Positions 1-6,791 of a stretch of DNA of 64,000 nt are shown in pieces. Within the stretch, counting starts at the first letter, position 1; every line of letters starts with the position of its first letter. Below the pieces are notes generated by a model. It was not told the origin of the DNA and did no database searches. It worked only from the letters and a program-made list of their open reading frames with translations. Source of the DNA: Rhodanobacter sp. B05 (GTDB lineage: Bacteria > Pseudomonadota > Gammaproteobacteria > Xanthomonadales > Rhodanobacteraceae); the NCBI RefSeq assembly GCF_002001085.1, contig NZ_MUNU01000014.1:62001-126000 (forward strand), in the 5' to 3' direction. The translations under genes were made by a program, and so were the position numbers.

Positions 1-77
1 CCAGGCGGTGCATAAGTTCCTGAATCCCGAGTCGAGTTAGGTTTCCGACTGTCTCTATACGCCACGTGTGATATATT

Positions 78-105
78 ATTTTACATAATATACATTATGC
101 GAAAT
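78..105 (-). other. dif: dif-like XerC/XerD recombination site
   Basis: Read on the minus strand this is an 11-6-11 Xer site: ATTTCGCATAA, TGTATA, TTATGTAAAAT. Compared with E. coli dif, the central hexamer is identical, the XerD arm matches 10 of 11 and the XerC arm 8 of 11, so 24 of 28 overall. The core is an AT-rich inverted repeat (72-79 with 85-92) in a GC-rich surround. Chromosome dimers are resolved at dif in the replication terminus; filamentous phages and other Xer-using elements also integrate there. Whether this is the chromosomal dif or one end of such an element cannot be decided from this window, because no second copy was seen. Confidence 0.85.
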
Positions 106-172
106 CTAGCAGTCGTGATTATCCTCACCCTCGCGGCATATGCCGCGATCAGGAACGGGGGTTCCACGCACC

Positions 173-466
173 ATGCACGGATTCTGGAGTGAGACGAACT
201 GGCGTCTGGACGGCGACGCCCTGTTGATGCCCAACGGCTGGCGCCTGCCGCTGCGCGACGTGCTGCAATGGCGCGACGACCTCATGCAAGGCCGGCACGA
301 CCTGGGCGGCCGCTGGTCAGGCTGGCGCGTCCGCCAGCAATGGTTGATCGCGCCCGGCGGCAGCGTGCGACAACACCGCATCGCCGAACACGTCATGCGC
401 CAGCACATACGCACGGCCGACTGGGATCGGCAGGAACTCGGCCGGCGCCAACTGACGCTGTTCTAG
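173..466 (+). CDS. small hypothetical protein next to dif
   Basis: A 97-residue basic, Trp- and Arg-rich protein beginning MHGFWSETNW and ending RRQLTLF. An in-frame ATG at 140 would add 11 residues that look like non-coding sequence, so 173 was chosen. It has no signal peptide or membrane segment, and I do not recognise the family. It starts 68 bp from the dif-like site, and its stop overlaps by 3 bp the stop of a broken gene on the other strand. This position fits cargo of a Xer-integrated element, but that is inference from position only. Confidence 0.5.
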   Translation: MHGFWSETNWRLDGDALLMPNGWRLPLRDVLQWRDDLMQGRHDLGGRWSGWRVRQQWLIAPGGSVRQHRIAEHVMRQHIRTADWDRQELGRRQLTLF

Positions 467-837
467 CGAATCGGGCGATCCGCGTAGCCACCACTGCAGC
501 GTACCGGATTGCCCACACCGCTCAGTTGCGTGTAGCTCGACCCGCGCACCACCACGACGACACCGCCGACACACCCCTGCCCGTCCAGCAGCTCACGACG
601 GCGTCAATCCTCAAGGAGCTTTCGACGCTGAAGTTCACGACCGTATGCATCTTGAGCCTGGCTCTGGGCGACTACTTGCCTGGCACTATCGTTGAACTGC
701 TGGATAGCCGCCGCTTGGTCGATATCGCGTTGCCGCTCAAACTCGCGGTAGCCCACAAAGCCGACGATCAGCAGCAACGCGGCGGCAACGATGGCAGCAG
801 CAATCTTCGTTAAAGACAGGGGGAGCCTGGAGCCAGA
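463..837 (-). pseudogene. broken paralogue of the membrane protein at 5284-5751
   Basis: A single minus-strand frame encodes a lost start followed by RLPLSL, one hydrophobic helix (IAAAIVAAALLLIVGFVGY), a charged helical segment, then an in-frame TGA at 604-606. After it the same frame continues as RRRELLDGQGC, VVVVVRGSSY, NPVRC and stops at 463. The layout and the motifs PLS, LED, RGSSY/F and PVRC/PIRC match the intact 155-residue protein at 5284-5751. The frame is closed upstream by TGA at 838-840 with no ATG, GTG or TTG before the helix. It therefore looks like a decayed gene with two lesions rather than a short real protein. Recoding of the TGA is possible but not supported by any structure I can see. 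Confidence 0.7.
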
Positions 838-851
838 TCAAAAGAAGAAAG

Positions 852-1193
852 CTAGCCAGAAGCCCTATGCGCGTGAACGCGCCACCATCCAACAGTACCG
901 CGGGCGGCGACGCAGAACTCAACGGGCTCCGTCGACGCCCAAAAGCTCGTCACGAGCGGCAAATCCGCTTCGGGGCGCCCGTCGTAAAGTGCGGTTGCTT
1001 TCCAGTCGTACACTGTTATCACGTTGCCCCGGATATCGATAAAGGTGTAGGAGCCGGATACCTTCCGAGTCCCCGATCCAGGTAACGGTGAACCAAAGCG
1101 CTCGACCAGATCACGAGGCGAGATGTGCAACAAGCGACTGCGCCGGATGGTTTCCGCTGTCGACGCATGGGGTGACAGAGTGAACATACACAT
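852..1193 (-). CDS. hypothetical protein
   Basis: About 113 residues, with a plausible folded core: SRLLHISPRDLVERFGSP, then SYTFIDIRGNVITVYDW, ALYDGRPEADLP and FWASTEPVEF. The start at 1193 (MCMFTLSPH) is preferred over 1232 because the extra residues look non-coding; neither has a strong ribosome binding site. The C-terminus after VAARG looks unlike the rest and may be frameshifted. I do not recognise the family. It lies among decayed genes beside dif. Confidence 0.45.
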   Translation of the reverse strand: MCMFTLSPHASTAETIRRSRLLHISPRDLVERFGSPLPGSGTRKVSGSYTFIDIRGNVITVYDWKATALYDGRPEADLPLVTSFWASTEPVEFCVAARGTVGWWRVHAHRASG

Positions 1194-1531
1194 GGATTCC
1201 GGCTTGTGTCGCTGGCGAGGCAGGCCGAGCAAACTATCGGGAGTCGCTGCCGCTGGCGCACTGGCAGATCGCGATATACGTATCGCCGAACTCGAATCTC
1301 AAGTTGCACTACTGACAGCATCGCATGTCGCCATGATTCGCGCCGTGGGTGAATTGGGCGGCTTCAGCAAGTGGGCACAGTTCTATGACTCGTATGACCG
1401 TCCCTACCCTCCTTGATTGACGATCATTCTCGGTTGGGCACTGCAAGATCCGATGACTTCAAGCCAAGAACGGCCGCTCACTCTTAGCGTCGTCGTGTGC
1501 TTGATGTGCTAGCGAATTCTTCAAGGACGAG
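1194..1531. other. intergenic stretch with only a doubtful plus-strand frame
   Basis: A plus-strand frame running 1123-1416 partly overlaps the minus-strand gene at 852-1193. Only its last 50 residues look protein-like (ADRDIRIAELESQVALL, a possible coiled coil, ending DSYDRPYPP). It has no ribosome binding site that I would trust. It could be the 3' end of a decayed gene. The octamer CCCTACCC (GGGTAGGG on the minus strand) lies at 1402-1409. I see nothing else here. Confidence 0.3.
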
Positions 1532-1549
1532 TATCATTCACGAATGATA
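1532..1549 (+). promoter_or_regulatory. inverted repeat overlapping the start of the iron permease gene, possible Fur box
   Basis: TATCATT-cacg-AATGATA is a perfect 7-bp inverted repeat that covers the proposed ATG at 1544. The stretch from AATGATAA onward also matches the classical 19-bp Fur box at about 13 of 19 positions. A Fur operator would suit an iron transporter gene. The identification is by eye only. Confidence 0.4.
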
Positions 1550-3529
1550 ACGAATCGTATTCGCGGCATTTTACGCGACCTTTCTATGGCAATGCTTCTG
1601 CTTCTCGGCATGACGGTCTTCCCGGTCATGGCTCAGGATGCGATGACCTCGGTTCCGCAGACCTGGCAAATGCTCGACTACCTGGCCACCGACTACGCCG
1701 GTGCCGTGAAGGATGGCGCTGTGATCAGCACCTCCGAGTACGCCGAGATGCGGGAGTTCACGAGGACGGCTCGATCACGTATCGGTGCGTTGAAGCCGAC
1801 CGCTGCAATGCCTTCACTGTTGAAGCAGGCTGACACGCTGGTGGCGTCGGTTGATGCCAAGGCTGCACCCGCTCAGGTCGCGACACAGGCACATGCGCTG
1901 GCCGATGCGTTGCTGCAGGCGTACCCGGTCCCGACCGCACCGGAACGCGCTCCCGATCTGGCGCGCGGGGCAACGCTCTATCAAAACCAGTGCGCCGCCT
2001 GTCATGGTGCCACCGGTCACGGTGATGGGTCTGCTGGGTTGCTGCTGTCGCCCCGACCGGTGAACTTCACCGATCAGAGGCGGGCCGATCAACGCAGCGC
2101 GCTGTCGTTGTACGAGGTGATCAGTCAGGGCGTTGAAGGCACGCCAATGGCGAGCTACGCGCAGAAACTATCTTCCGACGACCGCTGGGCGCTGGCGTAC
2201 TACGTGGGTTCGCTGGCTTACACCAAGGAAGCAGTCACCGGTGCCGATACCTGGCAACGCGTCAGCGCCGCGCGAGCGCAGATCGCCGACTTGAAGGAGT
2301 TGTCTCGCGTGCGTGTCGCGCAGTTGACGCCCACCCTCGGTGCGGAACGTGCTCGGACGATCGTGGGTTATCTACGGGCTCATCCGGACGTCGTCCAGCA
2401 ACAGGCATTGGCGGGCATCCCGTTGGCGCGGGCGCGACTGGCGGCGAGCCTGACGGCTTACCGTGCCGGCGCGCCGACGCAAGCCACCCAACTTGCGCTG
2501 TCGGCCTACCTCGATGGGGTGGAACCGGTCGAGCCGCAGCTCAATGCACGTGACAGCGCGCTGCGCGCCCAGCTCGAAACGGCGATGGGTGCCTATCGCA
2601 CCGCGCTGTCGAGCAACGCTTCCGTGGCGTCGGTGGTGAAACAGGTCGATGCCATTGATGGTTTGTTGGTACGCGCACAGGAAGTCACCGCCGATGCGGC
2701 GGGCGATGCTGCCGCCATCTTCCTGGGTGCTTTCACTATCCTGGTCCGCGAGGGTCTGGAAGCCCTGCTGGTCGTCGTCGCACTGCTCGCCTTCCTGCGC
2801 AAGGCCGCACGGCCCGAAGCGCTGCGCTACGTGCATGCCGGCTGGATCCTTGCGCTGGTTGCCGGCGGTATCACCTGGGCGATCGCCAGCTACGCGATCT
2901 CCATCAGCGGTGCCGGTCGCGAATTGACCGAGGGACTGTCATCGCTGTTCGCGGCGTTCGTGCTGCTCGGGGTGGGCCTGTGGATGCACCAGAAGAGTAT
3001 CGGCGGTCGCTGGCAGGCGTATCTGAAGGAAAAGATGGCGGCCGCGCTCAACCGACGTTCCGCGTGGTTCCTGTTCGGGCTGGCCTTTATCTCGGTGTAC
3101 CGCGAGGTGTTCGAGAGCATCCTGTTCTACGCCGCGCTCTGGAACGACGGACAGGAGGTATGGCTGCTCGGCGGCATCGCCACCGGTGCCGCCGTGTTGG
3201 GCCTGATCGCCTGGGTGCTGCTGCGCACCAGCCGGCGCTTGCCGATCAGCACGTTCTTCTCCGCAAGTTCGGCGCTGATCGCCGTGCTCGCCATCGTGCT
3301 GACTGGCAAAGGTATCGCCGCACTGCAGGAGGCCGGCTGGGTCGCGGTGAGCGTGGCACCGGTGCCGCATATCGAACTGCTGGGCATCTATCCGACCTGG
3401 CAGTCCTTGCTGGCCCAGTTGGTGATCTTGGTGCTGTTGACGGTCGGATTCGTGTTCAATATCTGTCGTGGCCGCCAACCCACGCCGTCATCCACGGCAA
3501 CCAAGGAAGTCCTCCCCAACGCAGAATGA
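1544..3529 (+). CDS. FTR1-family iron permease with N-terminal cytochrome c domain
   Basis: A 661-residue inner-membrane protein. Residues 1-30 are a signal peptide or first membrane segment (VFPVMAQDA). A periplasmic region follows that contains a c-type heme site CAACH at about 150-154 and a helical spacer to about 390. The FTR1 permease domain carries both REXXE motifs: REGLE at about 402-406 and REVFE at about 520-524. These glutamates bind iron in fungal Ftr1 and bacterial EfeU. The heme domain may oxidise ferrous iron before transport, as inferred for other FTR1-cytochrome fusions. The start is uncertain: the best AAGGA lies 17 nt upstream of 1544 and a later ATG exists at 1586. The gene at 3542 follows after 12 bp, so the two are probably co-transcribed. 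Confidence 0.85.
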   Translation: MITNRIRGILRDLSMAMLLLLGMTVFPVMAQDAMTSVPQTWQMLDYLATDYAGAVKDGAVISTSEYAEMREFTRTARSRIGALKPTAAMPSLLKQADTLVASVDAKAAPAQVATQAHALADALLQAYPVPTAPERAPDLARGATLYQNQCAACHGATGHGDGSAGLLLSPRPVNFTDQRRADQRSALSLYEVISQGVEGTPMASYAQKLSSDDRWALAYYVGSLAYTKEAVTGADTWQRVSAARAQIADLKELSRVRVAQLTPTLGAERARTIVGYLRAHPDVVQQQALAGIPLARARLAASLTAYRAGAPTQATQLALSAYLDGVEPVEPQLNARDSALRAQLETAMGAYRTALSSNASVASVVKQVDAIDGLLVRAQEVTADAAGDAAAIFLGAFTILVREGLEALLVVVALLAFLRKAARPEALRYVHAGWILALVAGGITWAIASYAISISGAGRELTEGLSSLFAAFVLLGVGLWMHQKSIGGRWQAYLKEKMAAALNRRSAWFLFGLAFISVYREVFESILFYAALWNDGQEVWLLGGIATGAAVLGLIAWVLLRTSRRLPISTFFSASSALIAVLAIVLTGKGIAALQEAGWVAVSVAPVPHIELLGIYPTWQSLLAQLVILVLLTVGFVFNICRGRQPTPSSTATKEVLPNAE

Positions 3530-3541
3530 AAGCAGCAGGAC

Positions 3542-4165
3542 ATGAGTGACTGCGGCTGCCATGCGCAAGCGTCCAATGAGGCGGAACGCCGGATTCTTCG
3601 TCTCGCCCTGGGACTCAATGCCTCGATGTTCGTGGTCGGCATCGTCGCCGGCGTGATCGTCCAGTCGATGGGCTTGGTCGCCGATTCGCTCGATATGCTG
3701 GGCGATGCCTGCGCCTACGGCATCGCGCTGATGGCCTGGTCGCGCAGCGTGCGTTTCAAGGCTGCGGCCGCCCACTGGAACGGGACCTTGCTGGTTGTGC
3801 TGGGACTCGGCGTATTGGCCGGCGTGGTCTGGCGCCTGACCATGGGAAGCCATCCCGAGGGTGCCTGGATGATGAGCATTGCCTTCGTCTCCCTAGTCGT
3901 GAACGCCACAGTGCTGCGACTTCTGGCGCGTTTTCAGCACGGTGAGGTGCATCTGCGCGCGATCTGGCTGTGCACGCGTGCTGATGTGATCGCCAATCTG
4001 GCGGTGATCGTCTCCGGTGTGCTGGTGCTGCTTCTACACAGCGCGGTGCCCGATCTGGTCATCGGTGCGGCCATCGCGTGCTACGTGCTGAAGGAGGCGT
4101 TGGGCATCCTGCGCGAAGCGAAGGAAGCGCGGATCGCGGCCCTTGCCTCGATCGCGAAGCCATGA
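3542..4165 (+). CDS. CDF-like cation transporter
   Basis: A 207-residue integral membrane protein with about six hydrophobic segments. The N-terminus has a metal-ligand-like patch (SDCGCHAQ). The second segment contains VADSLDMLGDACAYG, which matches the cation diffusion facilitator pattern of Asp residues in helix II, and a later ADVIANLAVIVSG matches helix V. It lacks the long C-terminal cytoplasmic domain of CzcD or FieF, so it is a short member. GCAGGA precedes the ATG. It follows the FTR1 gene by 12 bp, which suggests a metal-uptake or efflux operon. The exact metal is unknown. Confidence 0.7.
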   Translation: MSDCGCHAQASNEAERRILRLALGLNASMFVVGIVAGVIVQSMGLVADSLDMLGDACAYGIALMAWSRSVRFKAAAAHWNGTLLVVLGLGVLAGVVWRLTMGSHPEGAWMMSIAFVSLVVNATVLRLLARFQHGEVHLRAIWLCTRADVIANLAVIVSGVLVLLLHSAVPDLVIGAAIACYVLKEALGILREAKEARIAALASIAKP

Positions 4166-4291
4166 CGTTTCCGATGTCGGGGTTTGACTCGATGGCTTAC
4201 GCCGTTGACCTTCGACTGTTCCACGCGATCCATTCGCCGGTGCCACCGTCGCCGGCGATGCTTCATCTCGCACGTGTCCTGGCCTGGATGC
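4162..4291 (+). pseudogene. N-terminal fragment of a PAP2-type phosphatase gene
   Basis: The frame from ATG 4162, overlapping the previous stop by 4 bp (ATGA), encodes a start typical of PAP2/lipid phosphatases: VDLRLFHAIHS, then PAMLHLARVLAWMP. After about residue 44 the sequence becomes low complexity and is antisense to a czcD fragment. The similarity ends near 4290, exactly where the czcD fragment on the other strand also ends. This is a truncation by rearrangement. The PAP2 assignment rests on a short N-terminus and is tentative. Confidence 0.45.
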
Positions 4292-4433
4292 CGACCACCA
4301 CCTCGACCGCCATGAAGCCGAGCAGCAACAGCAGCGCGATGGTCAGGTACTTCTTGTCCGCATCCGGTGCTACGCCATGGCCATGGTCGTGATGATGATC
4401 GCGATCGTGTTCGTGAGGTTCGGCGGTGACCAT
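4263..4433 (-). pseudogene. truncated czcD-type cation efflux gene
   Basis: The frame from ATG 4433 has a good ribosome binding site (AGGAG, 7 nt spacing) and encodes 56 residues. There is a His/Asp-rich cytoplasmic N-terminus (EHDRDHHHDHGHG), then KKYLTIALLLLLGFMAVEVVVG, the first membrane helix of CzcD/ZitB cation efflux proteins. After Gly48 (about 4290) the similarity stops and a TGA follows. The remaining five helices are missing. It abuts a PAP2 fragment on the opposite strand, so both were cut by one event. Confidence 0.7.
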
Positions 4434-4478
4434 GCGTTCTCTCCTGTGCGGTGGCCACCTTACGTGAGCACCGCGGTG

Positions 4479-4876
4479 TTATGACATGACAGGGAAAGAC
4501 GGGCGGGCATGACCCCGCCCGCCCTTATCCGGGCACGACCCCATGGGACGGCAAGGAACCGCACACCCACCCGCAACCGAACGGACATCCTGATAGCCCA
4601 ATTGCAGCAGGCTCTCGGCCGCAAACAAGGAACGCATGCCGCTGGCGCACAGCACCAGGACCGGATCGTGCATTCCGGGAATGGCGTCTTCCACCTTGAG
4701 CTCGAGAAAGCTGCGACCCAGCCTCACCCGCCTCGCGGCGAGCCAGCCGCCCATTCTTCCGGATCACGCACATCCAGCAGGGTCGCACTGCCCTGGGCCA
4801 GGCGATACGCGTCTTCAGGTGCAACTGCCGCAACGCGTTCCTTCAGTTCAGCCAGACGCTGTTCCCGGCCCGACAT
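4479..4876 (-). pseudogene. moeB-like gene remnant: frameshifted rhodanese domain
   Basis: ATG 4876 opens MSGREQRLAELKERV, then LLDVRDPEEWAAGSPRG, a rhodanese N-terminus. The frame is then broken near 4688-4694, where one missing base turns GGCG-GTG into a stop. The next frame resumes with VRLGRSFLELKVEDAIPG, PVLVLCASGMRS (rhodanese active-site Cys loop) and DVRSVAGG. The expected ThiF/MoeB adenylyltransferase domain that follows such rhodanese modules in related MoeB proteins is absent. The gene starts 7 bp after the moaD-like remnant. It is therefore a truncated and frameshifted relic of a sulfur-carrier activating enzyme. Confidence 0.65.
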
Positions 4877-4883
4877 GGCGCGC

Positions 4884-5152
4884 TCAACCTCCCGCTATCG
4901 ACGGCAGGATGGTCACCACATCTCCCGTCTTGAGATTCGTGCGCAGGCCATCCAGCGCTCGTATGCTGGCGTCCCCCACGTACAAGTTGACGAACGGCCG
5001 CAGCTGACCATCGCGCGCGCAGATATGGTTGATCAGAGCGCCGTACCCGTCATCAGCTCTTCGATGGACGAAGCCGCGATGCGCAACTCCCGGCTGCCTC
5101 CCGCAAACTGGCGCAGGGCTTCAGGGATGCGTACGGTCACTTCAGCACTCAT
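4884..5152 (-). pseudogene. frameshifted moaD-like sulfur carrier gene
   Basis: ATG 5152 opens MSAEVTVRIPEALRQFAGG, a ubiquitin-like MoaD/ThiS start, up to SSIEELM. The frame is lost near 5041-5050 by a one-base deficit. The neighbouring frame continues YGALINHICARDGQLRPFVNLYVGD and ends TILPSIAGG, with the C-terminal Gly-Gly that is adenylated and thiocarboxylated in MoaD. A moeB-like remnant follows. Two frameshifts in adjacent genes plus a missing partner domain argue for true decay rather than a single sequencing error. Confidence 0.65.
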
Positions 5153-5283
5153 AACCACACCACCGTTACGTACCGACGACGAATCACTCTAGCACCGATA
5201 CAGATCGCGGACGGCAGCGGGTGGCCACGCTACTGCGTCAACTGTCCGGTCCACGAACAGCATGAAGATACGCCGCACCCTGC

Positions 5284-5751
5284 TCAGCGCAGCGGCTCGG
5301 CAGCCTTGTCCCGCTGGCATCGAATCGGTTGTCCATCCTTGCCACGGACCAGACTGAAGCTCGAGCCACGGCGGTCGATGACGATGCCATTCGCGCATTG
5401 CTGATTCTTGTCCAGCACATAGCTGTCTTCAACGCGCTGCGCCTCTTGCAACTCCCGGCCCACCTGCACGGCTCGCCTGACCTGATACTCCCGGGCCTGG
5501 CTGGCTACTTGCCGATAGTTGCTGGCCAACTCGGCACGTTGCCGGCGCAGGTTGGCCGCAAGTTCGTCGTGGCGCTGCTGGGCTTGCACCTGCGCCTGTT
5601 GCTCCTCCATCGCGGTGGCGCGGGCGGATTCCTGGATGATTTCATCAGCGTGACGTGAGGCGAGATATTGCGACGCCCCATTCCAGGCAAGCGCTGCCGC
5701 GATCAGGCCAACCGCCACCCCAGCCACCTTCCACGACAACGGTATGGCCAT
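5284..5751 (-). CDS. membrane-anchored coiled-coil protein with C-terminal cysteines
   Basis: A 155-residue protein. One membrane helix lies at about residues 8-26 (KVAGVAVGLIAAALAW), followed by a long Gln/Arg/Glu-rich helical segment to about 110. The C-terminal globule has two cysteines (QQCANGIVI and GQPIRC) around RGSSF. ATG 5751 is supported by GTGAGG 2-7 nt upstream; earlier codons of the frame look non-coding. The single N-terminal anchor plus coiled coil resembles phage Rz spanins or cell-division accessory proteins in outline only. I do not recognise the family. A broken paralogue lies at 463-837. It sits downstream of zipA, where ligA is expected in relatives. Confidence 0.6.
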   Translation of the reverse strand: MAIPLSWKVAGVAVGLIAAALAWNGASQYLASRHADEIIQESARATAMEEQQAQVQAQQRHDELAANLRRQRAELASNYRQVASQAREYQVRRAVQVGRELQEAQRVEDSYVLDKNQQCANGIVIDRRGSSFSLVRGKDGQPIRCQRDKAAEPLR

Positions 5752-5818
5752 CGCCTCACGATCTCCGGTTACGGGTTTGCCCCGCCGCGCTGGCGCAGCG
5801 CGCAAGGATCGGCACGGG

Positions 5819-6784
5819 TCAGCGGCCGAAGATGATTTCCTTGCCTTCGTGATCGCGATCCCAACCGCGAAGTTGATCGCGGATATGGGCGATGCCCTGC
5901 CGTCCCAGTGCGTTGCGTTCCTCGTCGAGCACCTGGCCATCCAGCAGCTCGGCCAGTCGCTGTGCTGTTGGCAACATCGCATCCCAGGCGTCGAGTGCCG
6001 GAATCGGAGCCGGCAAGGTCATGAAGAAGCTGACGCCGGGCGTATGCAATGCGTCCAGGCGCGCCAGGTCGAAGTTGCCCGGCTTGAGCATGTTGGCGAC
6101 GCTGAAGATCGGGCCTAGCTCGCGCTTGCCGTCGACCAGGCGGTGGTAGATGCCCATGTCGCCGAATTCCAGCCCGGCCTTTTCGGCGGCCACGACCAGA
6201 TTCGGACCATCGAAGTGCCCTCCTGCGCGGGCCACCACGAACAAGGTGACGATGCGCTCCACCGGAAGTTGCGCCGGACGACGACCGAGATCCGAACGCG
6301 GGGCCGGCTTGGGCGCCGTTGGGGCGGCTGCGGGAGGATTGCCGGCGACCGCCGGTGCCGGCGGCACGCCCTTGTCCGAGGGCGCGCGCAAGGCGTCCAC
6401 GATCGAGGCGGCATGACCGACCAGCCGCTGGCTGGATCGGGCTGCTGCCTGTTCGCCGGAAAGCGTGGCGCCAAGGCGCTCCAGTTCTTCGCGCAAACCG
6501 ACATCGAGTTCGCCCTGAAACGGTGCCGCGACCGCACGATCGTCCTCTGCCGCGACGTGATCGCCGGTGTCGAAGAACGGGTCGTCCGCCAGGCTGGAGC
6601 CGCCAACGGTGGGTTCACGCCGCTCGCGGCCATGCCCATCGCTGGCCGTTCGCCGCTTGCCCTGCTCCTTCTTCGGCTGGCCGAACAACCAGATCAGGGC
6701 CAGCACGATCAGGCCGACGATCAGCAGTGGAATGCCTACGGCGGCGTTCCAGGCGAAGGCAAGCAGGGGTTGCACGGTCATCAT
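5819..6784 (-). CDS. zipA: cell division protein ZipA
   Basis: 321 residues, translated from ATG 6784 (GAGG 5 nt upstream). The N-terminal membrane anchor (IPLLIVGLIVLALIWLFG) is at about 12-32. A charged, Pro/Ala-rich linker runs to about 190, then the C-terminal FtsZ-binding domain (RIVTLFVVA, FDGPNLVVAAEKAGL, IFSVANMLKPG). ZipA tethers FtsZ filaments to the inner membrane. The gene begins 8 bp after the smc stop, matching the smc-zipA order of Xanthomonadales. The usual next gene, ligA, is absent here and accessory DNA follows instead. Confidence 0.92.
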   Translation of the reverse strand: MMTVQPLLAFAWNAAVGIPLLIVGLIVLALIWLFGQPKKEQGKRRTASDGHGRERREPTVGGSSLADDPFFDTGDHVAAEDDRAVAAPFQGELDVGLREELERLGATLSGEQAAARSSQRLVGHAASIVDALRAPSDKGVPPAPAVAGNPPAAAPTAPKPAPRSDLGRRPAQLPVERIVTLFVVARAGGHFDGPNLVVAAEKAGLEFGDMGIYHRLVDGKRELGPIFSVANMLKPGNFDLARLDALHTPGVSFFMTLPAPIPALDAWDAMLPTAQRLAELLDGQVLDEERNALGRQGIAHIRDQLRGWDRDHEGKEIIFGR

Positions 6785-6791
6785 GGGGTCC

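Noticed and set aside
604-606. Recoding of the in-frame TGA as selenocysteine or read-through
   Set aside because: No SECIS-like hairpin follows, the aligned position in the intact paralogue is not Cys, and the gene also lacks a start codon.
1123-1416. Plus-strand frame with a coiled-coil-like end
   Set aside because: It overlaps the opposing gene 852-1193, lacks a ribosome binding site, and its first half is Arg-rich and random.
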